Part shown: positions 37,533-49,573 of the stretch, one piece after another
Layout of the letters: the number at the start of each line of letters is the position of its first letter
Position numbering within the stretch: the first letter of the stretch is position 1
Origin: Nemophila menziesii
Taxonomy: Eukaryota; Streptophyta; Magnoliopsida; Boraginales; Hydrophyllaceae
Length of the DNA: 64,000 nucleotides
NCBI GenBank assembly: GCA_029959085.1
Contig: JARWIR010000001.1
Span: 14,561,730-14,625,729, forward strand
Direction of reading: 5' to 3'
Translations under genes and position numbers: made by a program
The notes under the pieces: model-generated
Seen by the model: only the letters and a program-made list of their open reading frames with translations
Database searches by the model: none
Told to the model about the DNA's origin: nothing

Positions 37533-40500
37533 TAGGGTTGCACACGGGTCGGGTAACCGATCCGTAGCCCCTTAGTCAAGAACCAACCCGCACTTGCGGG
37601 TTTTAGGTTCTGAAAACCGAGAACCAAACCATGAAAGGTTTATGGTTTCGGGTTGGTTTGTCTTGGTTTTTCAAGGATGGTTTCGGGTTTGGTTTATGCT
37701 GGTTGGTTCGGGTTTGGGTTGGTTTCAGGTTAACTAACCTTATTTATAACTTGATCCCTGAAAATTAGAAAAAGTGCATTTAAACCAAACAAATATTATC
37801 TACCACTATCAACTTGAATTACAAAACAAATACACTTAATAAACAACCTTGAATCCATGAATTACATCTTATAACTTTTCAAACCAAAATAAACCATTAA
37901 TTAAAGATATTACATAGCCAAAATAATCTGAATACATAAACATACATCCAAAACCAGAAAGAAATGCAAACATTTCCAAAAACAAACTACACCATTGATT
38001 TAGACTCGCAAAAGTTGAGTTTAAAGATACAAACATTCCAAAACTTGAGTTGCATAAGGCCTTTATCTTTCTTTTCCTTCCTGTTTCATAAGACTTGAAC
38101 ATCGCCTCCCTTATTTAGTTCCTACTTCCAAAGTAAAGTGTTAATAACATAATGCAGAAATTGAGTAAGCGCTTATCCTCATATTTTAATGTAATCATAG
38201 GATATTAATTAGTCCTCGCAATAAGGTTATATAGACAACCATGCCACCATTCTTAGTAACAATAACTTATTGTTATTTTATCATGGTGAAAAAGTCATCT
38301 ATATAACCTTATTTTAGGCCTCAGATTTGCAATGTTAATCATCACAGGACTTTATAAACCGTAGGGACAAGGGACTTGGTGAGTTTTACAAAAAAATCTG
38401 CAACTTTTCAACTACAAATGCATGACAAAAGAATGCCATCTCTAATGACTTCCTCAGTTGAATTATACATAAAAATAAACTTGTACACAACATAATCAAT
38501 CTATTTTGCATCATAGGAAGCTCATGAGTTGCATTCTTAAGACTAAATGCACATGTATAATGAAATGCAAGTTTAAATTGTATGAAACTGATATATAACT
38601 CACATTAGGTTATTGGCTAAGTCATTGAATCAGTTAGAGTGGATTGTAGAGTTTCACTCAAACTTAATTCATCTATTCCATAATAACCTACAAAAGATAG
38701 ACAAAATTCAAGTTAGATAGCATTAAAAGGTTCAAGTTAGCCTCGCAAATTGCAAAAAAAAAAAGTAGAAAAGTATTGAATTTACCCAATTCAGCTTCCA
38801 AGTCTTCCACAAGTTTTTTAGATGTTCCAAGATTAATTGGAAGTGAAGATCTTAGCCAATTTTGAGTACAAATTAAAGCTTCAACAGGTTTAGGGGACAA
38901 TGAGCTTCTGAATTGATCAATTACTCTCCCACTAGTGCTAAATGCACTTTCAGAAGCAATAGTAGAAACTGGAACAGCCAACACATGTTTGGCTAGTTGG
39001 GGCAACACTTTAAACCTCATTGCATTACTTTTCCACCATTGTAAAATGTCAAAATCTGAAGACATCTCTTCTATATCCTCTTTTAGATACTTATCTAATT
39101 CAGTTGCTTTAGAGAGGTGTTTCTTAGCCATAAAAGACTGAAACCTACCACCAAGAACACAAGGAGTTTCAGTTGTACTTGTCGTAGAAGTAGCCGCTTC
39201 ACCAGTAGTTGAACTAGTAGAAGCAGCTTTTTTTCATACGCTTTAAACATCCTTGTTGAAGCATCTTTAACTTTTGTAAGCAATATTTCACTTTCTTCAG
39301 GTTTATACATAAAACTGAAATAGCATTGAAGGTATTGAATTTTTTTCCTTGGATCTAAAGCAACTGCCACATAGAGAATAATATTGATACTATTAACTCC
39401 CCAATATATGTTGAAATTTTTCTTCATTTCAGTTGTCATTTTACTTAGTACAGGATTTCCATTCTCGCACAACTCCACAATTTTTTCCCAAATTCGCACT
39501 ATTTCATCAAAGAATAGATTGGTGGTAACAAATAAAGTTCCACAAAATTTCTTAGTGGAAATGTAGAACAATTTTAGAAACTCAACAAAACGCCTCGCAT
39601 TTTCCCAATCAATTAAGTTTGGAGGATTTCTTGAAGCATCATTAAAGTGTGTAGTATAATTAGGATCATCCACTTTCATTCTCGCAAAAACAGTTTCGAA
39701 TTTTTTAGCACACTCAAGCATTTTATAAGTAGAATTCCATCTTGTAGGGACATCAACGCACAAGTTTGATTTACATTCAACCCCACACAAAGCCACAAAA
39801 CCTTTAAAAGCTCTAAATCTTGCAGGAGAACCTCTAACATATTTAACTGCCTCTCGTATATTTTTTATACAAGCTTCTAACTCAAACATACCCTCTTTTA
39901 CAATAAGATTCAAGATGTGAGCGCAACACCTAACATGAAGAAATTCATGTTTAAGTAGAGATTCTGGCTTTTTCCCTGCAACTTTCACCAAATACTTAAT
40001 TGTCACAGTGTTAGAAGAAGCATTATCAACTGTCAAAGTAAGATATGATTGGATATTCCAATCCATAAGAATTGTTTCTACTTTTCTACCTATTGTTTCA
40101 CCTTTATTATCCTCAACTTTACAAAACCCTACCCTATGATTATTTTATTTTATTTCCAATTTGAATCCACATAATGGGCAGTCAAACACATATAATTCAA
40201 GTTTTGATTAGAGGTCCATGTATCAGTGGTCATACTAATAGTTAAATCTTTCAACTCTTTTTTTAACTTAAGCTTCTCTTCCTCATATATAGTCATACAC
40301 TTTTGCATAATGGTCATTCTAGATGGTATGGCTTTATACTTGGGTTATATTACATTACAATTTTTTTTAAAACCAATGCCTTCCACAAATCTAAAACTTA
40401 ATTCATCTATAATGACCATTTCAACTAGGGCCTTAGTACAAGCTTCAATAGAAAACACATAAGTACCAACAACATTCTTTCCTTCATCAGTTTTTTTAAA

Positions 40501-41638
40501 ATTTAACAAAGATTGACCATCTTCTGCTGGAGGATAAAAGAGATATTTTGGGCATCTTTTAAGCTTAATATGATTATTCATATGAGTTGTACCATGTTTT
40601 CTAGTATTAGCCGCATATGAATGTTCACAATAATTACAAACTGATCTTATACTACCATCTTCATAAGTAACAACTTCAAAGTGTTTCCAACAATCAGAGG
40701 TTTCATTCTTAGTTTTTTTAGGGGCAGGAGGTAAACTACTAGAGGTGCGAGTGTTAAGAGTATCAGAAGAGATACCAATATGTGTTTGATCATCACCTTG
40801 AGTGGGTTGTTGTATAGTAAAATCAATGATGGATTCAGAATCATCCCCCATATTCATTAATCTGCAAAACCAAAAAACAAAACAAAAAATTAATTAGTAA
40901 TAATCAAAAACTGAAAAAATATTGAAATCTATTTTCGGAAATCATTTACAAATGTTTTAGAACTACAAATTGATTACAAGATTTGAGGAAGAGAAGAATG
41001 GTAGAAGAGATTTAAGTTTCATACCTTGAAAAGGGGCTTTGAAGAATACGAACCCTATCTCGGCCTTTTATACAAATCCGGAATACCCCAATACTCAATC
41101 ACTCATTAACCATAGCAAAATAAGTATTAACCATGGCTTAATCGATTAACCATGGTAACCTCGTAAATCAGAGACGAGAAACATTAAATGCGGGCCTCAA
41201 AGGTTGTTGTAAACCAGCAAAATAATTAATGCGGAGTACAAAAGGTGTCATGGAGTGATGGATGAGTGTGAAGGGATGGTTTCAGAGAGTAGCGAAGAGA
41301 GAGATTGAAAAGCCTAGGGGTTTTTAGCCCTTTTGGTGTAAGAGAAAGAAGAGAGAGGAAGAGGCGTGAATGATACGAGTGAAATGGGGTGGGTTTTCGT
41401 TGACCACCCCTTTTATATGTATATATATAAAAAAGAAAAAAATAAGTATTGGGCCAAACCGCGGGTTGGGACGGTACCCGCGGTTTGGGCTTCTCCAAAA
41501 CCGCAAACCAACCCAAAACCATGAAAAAAATTGTTTTGGGCCCATAGCAAACCATGGATTGTGCGGGCTGATTTTTTCAGATTAGGTTAGGTCGGTTTTT
41601 GCGGTTTTACGAGTTGGTGGTTTTTTTGTGCAGCCCTA
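37533..41638. mobile_element. hAT transposon, 4.1 kb, exact 8-bp TSD
   Basis: Ends TAGGGTTGCAC and GTGCAGCCCTA form the inverted repeat, flanked by the exact 8-bp duplication ATACACAT (37525-37532 and 41639-41646). Both subterminal zones are dense in CGGGTTGG, AACCGC and GGTTTCGGGTT words, as in Ac/Tam3-like elements. The element carries one minus-strand transposase gene, now broken. The exact duplication points to a recent insertion relative to most elements here. Confidence 0.95.
38688..40857 (-). pseudogene. hAT transposase (BED finger to dimerisation domain), disrupted
   Basis: From ATG 40857: acidic/Ser-rich N-terminus, then a BED zinc finger (CWKHFEVV, CNYCEHSYAANTRKHG, HMNNHIKLKRC). 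After a TAA near 40345 a LTTDTWTS block with in-frame stops leads to 40066-39095 with TVDNASSN, RCCAHILNLIV and PTRWNSTYKML. The C-terminal hAT dimerisation region is at 39131-38688 (FDILQWWKSN, TIASESAFSTSGRVID). The step between the last two blocks is a one-base frameshift in the A7 run (minus) at 39228-39234. It resembles plant RICESLEEPER/Ac-like transposases that bind the TIRs and excise the element. The stops make it inactive as read. Confidence 0.93.
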
Positions 41639-41892
41639 ATACACATCACCCCTTTCTATTGGACCCTAATCTCATCCCTCATGTTACATTAGATAAAAAA
41701 GAAAAAAAAAGGAGTTATTTAAGTGAAAAAAAAACAGTACAGTTCTTTCGTCTATTTTTATTTATTCACTTTTTTAAAAGAATGTGTTTAATATTATTTA
41801 TTATTTTTTTAATATCAAAATATTTTTTTCTACTCTTTCTAATATCATCTTTAACTAAATAATATAAAGAATACTGTAATTAATGATCTTAT

Positions 41893-41990
41893 TTCACTGG
41901 CCAGAGCCTTGGTCTACCAATCTAGTGGTGCAGGTTCGAACCGAGTCAATGACTCCGAGTCTAAAGTGGCTCTCCTATGTAACAAAAAAA
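41893..41990 (+). mobile_element. Very short SINE with exact 14-15 bp TSD
   Basis: About 98 bp: an A-box-like TGGCCAGAG at 41898, a perfect B box GGTTCGAACC at 41932-41941, a unique tail and a short A run. It is flanked by the direct repeat ATTAATGATCTTAT (41879-41892 and 41991-42004; one more A matches on the left). It is too short and lacks a cloverleaf end, so it is not a tRNA gene. The length is well below usual plant SINEs. Confidence 0.9.
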
Positions 41991-42168
41991 ATTAATGATC
42001 TTATGTATATTAAATAAAAGTAACTGTGTAAAAATAAAAAATATTAAATTTCTTCTATGCATAAAAAAATAGATAAATAAAAATAGTATATAAAATTAAA
42101 AAATATTTAAAATCTCTTATAGAGATGATAGATATAAGAATTGAAGAAAGGGTGATATAATATCAACC

Positions 42169-42368
42169 GCGCCTTGCTTGCATTGCAAAAATAAGAAGGT
42201 AATCAAGGTGTTCCCCCTCTCTTTCAAGTTTCAACCACAAGTCCACAGCCCACAAAGTACATTAAAACATCTATGAAATCATTCAATGTAATGATGTAAC
42301 ACCACCCAACAATAACTAATACTCTTAAACCACCGACATTTTTCTCATAAGTACTAGTATTTCAAATA
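42169..42368. other. No gene recognised
   Basis: Short spacer with no visible structure before the LINE fragment. Confidence 0.4.
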
Positions 42369-42379
42369 TATTTACTTCT

Positions 42380-43052
42380 TTTTTTTCTTTTTTTTTTGGG
42401 TCGGGTAAACGGTTGTATTAAAATATCAAAATTGTACACTATACATGGGTGTTACCTACCTAGGCTCGAAAGCTTAAGGTAGCAACAAGGAATATAAAAA
42501 CAACTACCTTATACTATACTAATACAAGCTAGCCTTCCACTCACATCCAAAAAAGAATGCCGAGGGAACAAGGAAAATAAGATTGAATAAACACACCATT
42601 TAATTTCCTTGGTTACTATTTCTCTAGTCTTGGAAGCACCTCTCATGGCTAGTGATTTCTCGCCGTCCAAATACAATACACGGTAGCTCCAAAACCCACT
42701 TTCCAAGCCTTTCTTCTCCAATTCTCTCTAGCTTTTAATTTTTTAAGCCATTTTAAAGCGCTTAGAATAGTGTTCATTTCCTTGTCTAGTCCAAGCCACA
42801 TTTTTATATCATCCCATATAGCCTTAGCAAAAGAGCATTCAAAAAATAAATGCCTATTCGATTCAAAATCTTCCTTACACAAATCACAAAGTGGATCAAG
42901 TTCCATGTAAGTAATCCTATTCTTAGTTTTAAGTCTTTCTTTAAATGCCATCCATACTATGATTGCATGTTTCGGAAATACACTCGGATCCCACACAATA
43001 TTTGCCCAAGGTTTAATAAAAGCTTTACAACAAAATAAATCATAAGAGAATT
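42380..43052 (-). mobile_element. 5'-truncated LINE 3' end
   Basis: Minus-strand sequence ends in an A-rich tail (seen as T-rich at 42380-42398). Direct repeats TATTTACTTCT flank it (42369-42379 and 43053-43063). The coding part at 42996-42649 is a zf-RVT segment: FPKHAIIVWMAFKERLKT, CDLCKEDFESNRHLFFECSF, IWDDIKMWLGL. A shifted frame follows. Dead on arrival, as typical for truncated LINE copies. It does not come from the same subfamily as the full-length LINE, judging by the different finger sequence. Confidence 0.87.
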
Positions 43053-43063
43053 TATTTACTTCT

Positions 43064-43809
43064 ACTTACGATTGATACTTGTCACGAGAAAGCACTAATT
43101 TATTTAAAGTTACTACTAGTACATTTTAACGCATTTGATAGCCTTCCTATGCGCTTCGATGTTGTTGTGGCCTACTAAAAATAATTAAGAAAACCAGCTG
43201 GACAATGCTTTGCTGTTTTTCCATCACTTAGAAAAAAATATAAGTTTCTAATTTTTTTCTAATAGATATAAAATGAGAGGTATAATTCTCAAACTTCTCT
43301 CTAAACATGTGCAATTTATTTTTGATTAATCTAGAAATATAAATAAGGAGTCGTATATATTTTTATGAGATTAGTCATAGTGCATGTAAACTGATTTGAA
43401 TTACCAACGTAAAAAGAAAATTTTACGCGTTTTCCAACTCTACCATAATATCAATATTTGATTAAAAAGATTATATCAAGATAATGTATTAAAAATATCA
43501 TTTAGATAACTTTAGTATTTAAAACGTTACTTACAAAAATTCCACCTTAAAACATAATTTAATTATTAATTTACACTTTTAGTTGACTAAGCTACCTTTA
43601 CTATCCTTTAGTTAAAACAATCCAAAACAATCCCTGATCATGTTATAGAAGTTTTAAAAAGAGCATCCATTGAAATTAAATTTTTTTTGTCATTTAACTT
43701 TCTCAATTATAGTCTTCAGCCTCAATCCCATCAAAATAATAATAGCAATCACGCAATCGCAGTCTCATGTAAAGATTATTATATACGGTATCTTCTTATC
43801 TTTATTGAT
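43064..43809. other. No gene recognised
   Basis: AT-rich, no domain, no clear repeat structure. Confidence 0.4.
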
Positions 43810-43811
43810 TA

Positions 43812-44049
43812 CTTTCTCTGTCCATCAATGTTTGTCATAATTTTTAAAAGTAGATGTTTACAAAAAATTATCTATTTAAAATACCAATGAATTTTTTACA
43901 TTTTCTATCAATTTGATACTTACTTAATGTTCATAAGCTATTATCATTAAATTTTAGTTGAGGATGGTTTAGTAAAAATAGAGAGAATTAATTGTTTTTC
44001 TTAATTTATATGGAAAAAAAGTATAACAAACATTAATGGACAGATAGAG
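43812..44049. mobile_element. Stowaway-like MITE, 238 bp
   Basis: Ends CTTTCTCTGTCCATCAATG and CATTAATGGACAGATAGAG form the inverted repeat, flanked by TA (43810-43811 and 44050-44051). The family carries ATCAATGTTTGTCATAA next to the end. A better preserved relative is at 63224-63473 with CTCCCTTCG ends. TA duplications and CTCCCTCCGT ends are typical of Tc1/mariner Stowaway MITEs. Confidence 0.88.
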
Positions 44050-44138
44050 TATCTTACTTCTCGCAATTATCTTCTTGCCTCAACGACCATTGAAAATTTT
44101 GTTATTTTCAAGGTAATATATTGAATACTTCTTATCCC

Positions 44139-45208
44139 CACAACTAGGGAGGTCAATAGGGCGTGGACTAGCGGGTACCCGCCCCACCCCATTCTAAAGA
44201 AAATAGTTCAGGGGTACCAAATGGGGGTTAGAGTGTTTGTAGGAATTAATTTTAATACTCGTGTGGGGCGGGGTTGGTTGTGAGGATAAGCATTCCTGAA
44301 TCCGTAAACCTTTCACCCATTTATATAATATATAATTAATATTATAATTAAAATTATATATATATATATATATAATCTAAATTTATAAAGAGTAATGATA
44401 TATACCACCGAAATGCCTCCTGATGACATGTCGTGAATTGGTTGGTAGTAAATTGTTAATTAGATAAAAAAAGATTAACTATTTATAGCCAACCAATTCA
44501 CGCCACATCATTGAGTGGTATTTGGGTGGTGCGATTTTAAGTGGTATATATCATTACTCAATTATAAATAAGTATAAATCTAACTAAAACATAAAATAAA
44601 TTTAAAATTTAAAAAGCAGTATAAATATGAGATTTAATCAAAGAAAATAGTAATTTGTTATGGTAGGAAGTCAAATAATATGTATCATTCTTTTTTTCTC
44701 TAATTTTTTATATTTATTCATCAAATTCTTTAAAACTTTAAATCAAAATTTTGACATAATATTTAATCAAAATTAAGTGTTGTAGTATTAAATTAAGATC
44801 ATGAATTTATTATCTGTGTTGCATAATTACTCCCACATAAATAAAAAAGTTAAGCGATTAATCATAACATTGGATCACTTTCATAATTGAGATATTGAGA
44901 TTATCCTTCCCCATACTTTTTCTTAGTCTTCCATGCTAGATAATCTAAGACCATAGGCAACCCTAGTTTTAGTACTTGTGTGTTCCTTGATAGTCATATT
45001 ATGTTCGAATCGTATCTTTTTTTATTATATTCTTGTTTTGGTTTGTCTCGTAACCCGCAGGTAGAACCCAAATCCCCAGGGAATTCAAAGAATGGGGCGA
45101 GTCGTGGAGAAGAACGATGCGGGACATGGTGGGTTGTGGGGCTTATTTTTCTTTTACGGGGCGGGTGCAGGGATAGGCAAACCGTCCCCATTGACATTCC
45201 TAGTTGTG
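44139..45208. mobile_element. TIR element, 1.07 kb, hAT-like ends
   Basis: Left end CACAACTAGGGAGGTCAATA and right end ATTGACATTCCTAGTTGTG are inverted repeats. The inner part TAGGGAGGTCAAT / ATTGACATTCCTA looks like hAT termini; GC-rich subterminal blocks (GGGGCGGG) support this. The outermost six bases are also inverted, not directly repeated, so no 8-bp duplication is visible. It contains a nested Mutator-type MITE. The frames near 44980-45410 are partly subterminal sequence. Confidence 0.75.
44390..44559. mobile_element. Mutator-type MITE, second subfamily, 170 bp
   Basis: Starts GAGTAATGATATATACCACC and ends in the reverse complement of GAGTAATGATATATACCAC. Flanks ATTTATAAA (44381-44389) and AATTATAAA (44560-44568) match in 8 of 9 positions. 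The extreme terminus is that of the 36955-37120 family, but the inner TIR (CCAACCAATTCACG) differs. Confidence 0.88.
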
Positions 45209-45214
45209 CTTGGT

Positions 45215-46720
45215 ATGTTTACGAAACTTATGATATTTCCAAAACCAAGTTTTATATATGTTCTTTTATCAAAGAACACGCTTACGGTACACCAAAGAAA
45301 TCGATGACTAGTGATCCTCTCACTTGTGATGTTGTTATAGAGGTAATCATATATGAAGTTAAGAGTAAGCCACCAACTAAACCTACGGGCTACAGATGTT
45401 CTTATCCATCTTAAAGATAGTTACTGGTATGATAAATCCTACAATGTAGCATACGTAGACGTGCAAAGAGCAAGGAATTTAATTTATGAGGACATTGGGT
45501 CATCCTACAACAGAATTGGGCCATATTTTGAGAGTTGAAAGTTGATGATCATACTTCTAAAGTTACATTATAAATTGACCATTTAACCCACACTTTTGAG
45601 AGTTGTCATGTGGATTTCGGTGTGTGTCTTGCTGGTTTTTCGGCATGTCTCCCTTTGCTTTTTATTGGTGGAATGTTACTGAAGAACAAGTATAAGGGAG
45701 AATTTCTTATCGCTACTGCAAATTTTGTAAATAGTGGTATAAATTTAAGAACATATGTGATGGGATAAATCCCATCACTTAGTTATTTGATAGTTTTGCT
45801 TCAAAGATTTCCTTATCTTTACTATTTTTGTTTTTGCTGGCCTTTTTCCCATTGCATTTTTAATTGTCCGTTGCAAAGATGGTGATAATTCTACCCGTTA
45901 TTTTAATTTTCTTGCCCCACACGTCTCCGGTCGAGATCTAAGTTTTGTTTTTTATTGTAATAGCAACGTCTCATTTTTTTTACACGATTCATCTAAAATA
46001 GAACCTTAAAACCAAGTTCAAGGATGGGGTTGGATTTACTAAAATTATGATGGAGTATCTCGATTATATAGTGTATGCAGTTATTGAAACCGGGTACAAT
46101 ACTTGTGTCACAGCTTTCTTGAAGGCGTTAACGAGTAAAGTAGCAAGATTTTTAGAAAACTTGGCAAATGAGAAGTTTTTTATGCTTTTTCCAAAGGCAA
46201 GCGATACAGAGATATGACATCAAATGTTGTCGAGGATTTTAATGCATAAATCAAGGCCCATCATGAGTTATCGGTGACCGAGTTGATCAATAATTTTCAT
46301 AATTTGTTGATGATGAAAAGGTACAAGTCATCTGTGCAGGCATATGCGTGCACGTCTACTTTGTCCATGAAGTCAGATATAAGATATGCGACTAGCTTTG
46401 ATTATTGTTGCTCGTGGATTGTGAAATAGTCTAGTGCTCTCGTTTTCTATGTTTTTCTTGTGTTTGTGTTGTTTTTGCATTGGAAAATTCTCAAAAAGCT
46501 ACAAAGTATATATACGTCGATGAATACTACCACACGTCAAAATATTGGAAGATGTAGTATGCTCTTAGCATTCCATCATTTTCAAATTTTCAAGATGTGG
46601 ATCTTGATTCTGGTTTACCTTTTGGGTTTTCCACAACATCTCTCCGGATATCCTACCTTTTTCAATGGGTATCTATCTTATATTTTCTACTTAAGATTCA
46701 AATCGGTACTATATTCCATT
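45215..46720 (+). pseudogene. Mutator-like transposase remnant (MULE)
   Basis: Broken plus-strand frames give MULE transposase blocks in order. At 45353-45538 is YNVAYVDVQRARNLIYEDIG with SYNRIGPYF. At 45610-45740 is FGVCLAGF with ACLPLLFIGGMLLKNKYKGE, where the usual catalytic Asp of the DGT motif reads Gly. At 46200-46340 is MTSNVVEDFNA followed by LSVTELINNFHNLLM. Around 46500-46600 is VDEYYHTSKYWKMYY, resembling the stretch after the SWIM finger. At least four frame changes and stops. No TIRs could be paired to it. Confidence 0.8.
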
Positions 46721-48691
46721 TAATGATGGCCAAAGAACAGTTTTGGAACTATAAATTATATTTGTTCGATAAAGTTGTAGTTGGTAGGGTTTGCAATGCA
46801 TTTAGGATACGAGAGTCTTGATTCTGCATAAGTGGTTCGACTTCCCTCTCTATTTTGATAAAAATGTCCTTCTTTATCATTACTCATCCTCTCTTATTCC
46901 TCTAAACTCTTAGTATACCTCTTCTCATCATGTCCACCTATAGCAACTTTCCTCTCACAGCCAATCCACGAATGAGGTCCATGGGGACTCTCCCCTCTTT
47001 GAAGACAGCCACTTTTTTTAGAATATTGGGAATATTCCTATCAATGTCACCACTCCCTAAAAGCAAAGAGCCAATCAAAGAATCTTCAAACTTCCCTTTA
47101 TCGGTACCAACCTCTACAATCACCTTCAAGCTCAAGGACTCATCGACTTCCTTTTTCTAGAGAAAGTAGTCTATATCACCTTTTTTGAATTATATAAAAA
47201 ATGACCTTCTATTACAAAAATCATGAGATCAAGTCCACGGTTCAAGACCGTGAAATTAAGATTAACAAAAATTATCTACCCACGACTTTCGGGTTCAAGG
47301 ATGAATGTGTATTTATTTTTTTCTTTGGTGATGTGAGAATAAGTATTGAAAGCATTGTATTTCTTCTCATTATAGAATTATTGACTAAAAAACTATTGGC
47401 GTCCACCCATTTCCCTATAAAGAAAATCTCTTCATTACATAAATTTGTAGTATTGTTCACAACCTTCTCAAGCAAGGACTGTTATGTAAATCCATAAATG
47501 ATTGTGTGATGTCTATTTGTGAAACCTTTATTATCTACCACATCTATGGAGCTAAACAATCATTATCTCCCACATTCAAGTGCGCAAAATTTGTACTTCA
47601 ATCATTATCTCCCACATTCAAGTGCGCAAAATTGTAGCATTTATTTCCTCGATAGTATAGCCTTTAGCAGTATCTTTCTTCGTCAATCCATATATCCATC
47701 CTTCTCCGACATCACTAAGTTCAAAATCCAATGAAGTGTTGATCTTCACACTCTAAATTACATGAAAATATGGATCTATAATGGAAGATACATTGGTCTC
47801 AAAACCTTTAACATATGCATTTTTGTGATTCAAGTGAAAATAAAAAAGGTAATAAGTGTACGTAGAGTCATTTATGATCCTGAGACATTCAAAAATGTCT
47901 CATAGTCATAGTTACCTCCTTCTTTGTCTGCTCCTCCCCATAGATGCTCCTTTTCCTCTTCTCAAAATATAACAACTGAGAAATATAGGAATTATGTTGT
48001 GGATGCACTTGGAAATATTCAAGATGCGATCTTACATATTGATAAGAGGTTCAAAACTTAGAAAATCAGGGAATTGAGTGCGAGAGGTAGGTCTCCACGT
48101 GTCTAGAGTTGTGAATATTGCCTGTAGGGGTGGGGAGGTGTTTTCTATGTTGTTGTTTTAATTTTTTTTAGTTGTTTGCTTAGTAGTATTATTATCATGT
48201 TGAAGTTTTATTTTTGAATCCATTCATTGTTTTTTCATCTTTTGGTATAACTATCTCTCGATTCATTCTTTGCTATATAGTTATATGCTTATGGGGTAAC
48301 ATCCTCCTTACAGAAATTGAAGCTTTCAAAATATTATCTTTAAAAAGAGTTCTAAAGTAATAAATAGTGCATATATCTATATTTATTTATATGTTTAGCC
48401 AAAATACTTGTATTTATCTATTCATCAAAGAGTATAGAGGCTAGACTAGGTAGATTAGGCTTAATCATAAAATCTAGGGTTTATTCTTGGTCTAGGGAAG
48501 AAGTGTTATATTCTATAGACTTGACAAGAGTGGTTTAGATCTTGTGTGATGTAACACAAAGCTTGAAGACTTCACAGAGTGTGAAGTGGTAAATCTTGAT
48601 TATAGATTGTATACTCGTGCTTGTGCGGTGATACAAACTGGAAGGCTTTACAGGCTTTTGAAGTGACGTCATAAGTATAGATTGTACATTT
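46721..48691. other. No gene recognised; one 42-bp duplication
   Basis: A minus-strand series of short frames (46938-47135, 47272-47475) could be an old coding sequence, since plausible residues recur across stops, but I cannot name a family. The tandem duplication at 47557-47635 is the only clear structure. Confidence 0.35.
47557..47635. repeat. 42-bp tandem duplication
   Basis: Two adjacent copies of a unit starting CAATCATTATCTCCCACATT, the second 37 bp long and almost identical. The unit length is a multiple of three. Confidence 0.9.
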
Positions 48692-49573
48692 TAGTTGGGG
48701 TGTGCACGGGCCAAAATCCGCGGGTTTCGGCAAGGTTCAATCCGGGTCCGTGTGGTGGTGGACCTATTTTTTAAGGCCCCGTCTAGCAGGTTTTTGGAGC
48801 GTCTCGACGGGTTCTTGCGGGCCTTTATTTAAATACTTTTTTATATCTACAAATTTGTTATTTATTAAATTTAGTTTTGTATTAAATAACTTTTTATACC
48901 ATATTATTATTCTCTAATTTTATTATGTCAAATCATGACACACAACACGTATATTTTGAATATATTTATATATTATTAGTGTTTAGAAGATAGTAAAGAA
49001 TAAATATTCATATTTATCATAAAAAAAATTCATAATACCTTTATTTTTTATTATATCACCAAATAAACCATAATATTGAAATAATATTATTTTCACGTAA
49101 AAATCATATTAGTTAGAAATTGGTATTAATATAATATTATATTCTAATGTAGGTAAAAATCATATCAATGACAGTTGAACACTTATACAAAAAATATTAA
49201 TACTGATACTATTTTTAGTTATACAAAAAATAATCTAACAAAATTCAAAAAATTCCTTTGAATAATCAAAGAATAATATAATAAGTTAAAGATTATATAG
49301 TATACATAATATATATATCATAATATGAATATTTGTATATGAATGGAGGGTCGGGATGGATCGAGCGGATTTTGCCAACATGAAAGTCCGGTATAGGTCC
49401 GATCCCGCAGTTTTTACTAAATATAAGACCCATTATAGATCCAAGACCCGCGAGAACGGGCCATATGGGCCGGATTGTGGCGAATCAAGCGGTCTGAACG
49501 GGCCAAACGAGTCATTTGCTCACCCACGGGTCAAGTATCCGACCCAAGGGGGTGAACCCTACACCCAACCCTA
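48692..49573. mobile_element. hAT-like non-autonomous element X
   Basis: Starts TAGTTGGGGTGTGCACGGG and ends near ACACCCAACCCTA, an imperfect inverted repeat. Both ends have dense CGGGCC, GGGTCC and CGGGTT words around an AT-rich core. No direct 8-bp duplication is visible, so the boundaries are approximate. Frames inside are translations of these words. Confidence 0.6.

Larger units (their letters stand above)
37515..42168. mobile_element. Mutator-type MITE interrupted by hAT and SINE insertions
   Basis: The piece before the hAT element, GAGTAGTGCTATACACAT, and the piece after it, ATACACATCACCCC, together give a GAGTAATGCTATA...CACCCC-type MITE end. A GGGTGATATAATATC block near 42150-42165 may be the other end. 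If so, this was a Mutator-type MITE into which the hAT element 37533-41638 inserted, with the SINE at 41893-41990 inserted further along. Left end is clear, right end is a guess. Confidence 0.5.

Noticed and set aside
41932..41941. tRNA gene suggested by the GGTTCGAACC box
   Set aside because: No cloverleaf can be formed, the unit is bounded by a 14-15 bp direct repeat and has an A tail; it is a SINE.
46938..47475. Hidden gag or ORF1 on the minus strand
   Set aside because: Fragmentary frames with no motif I can name; too weak to annotate.
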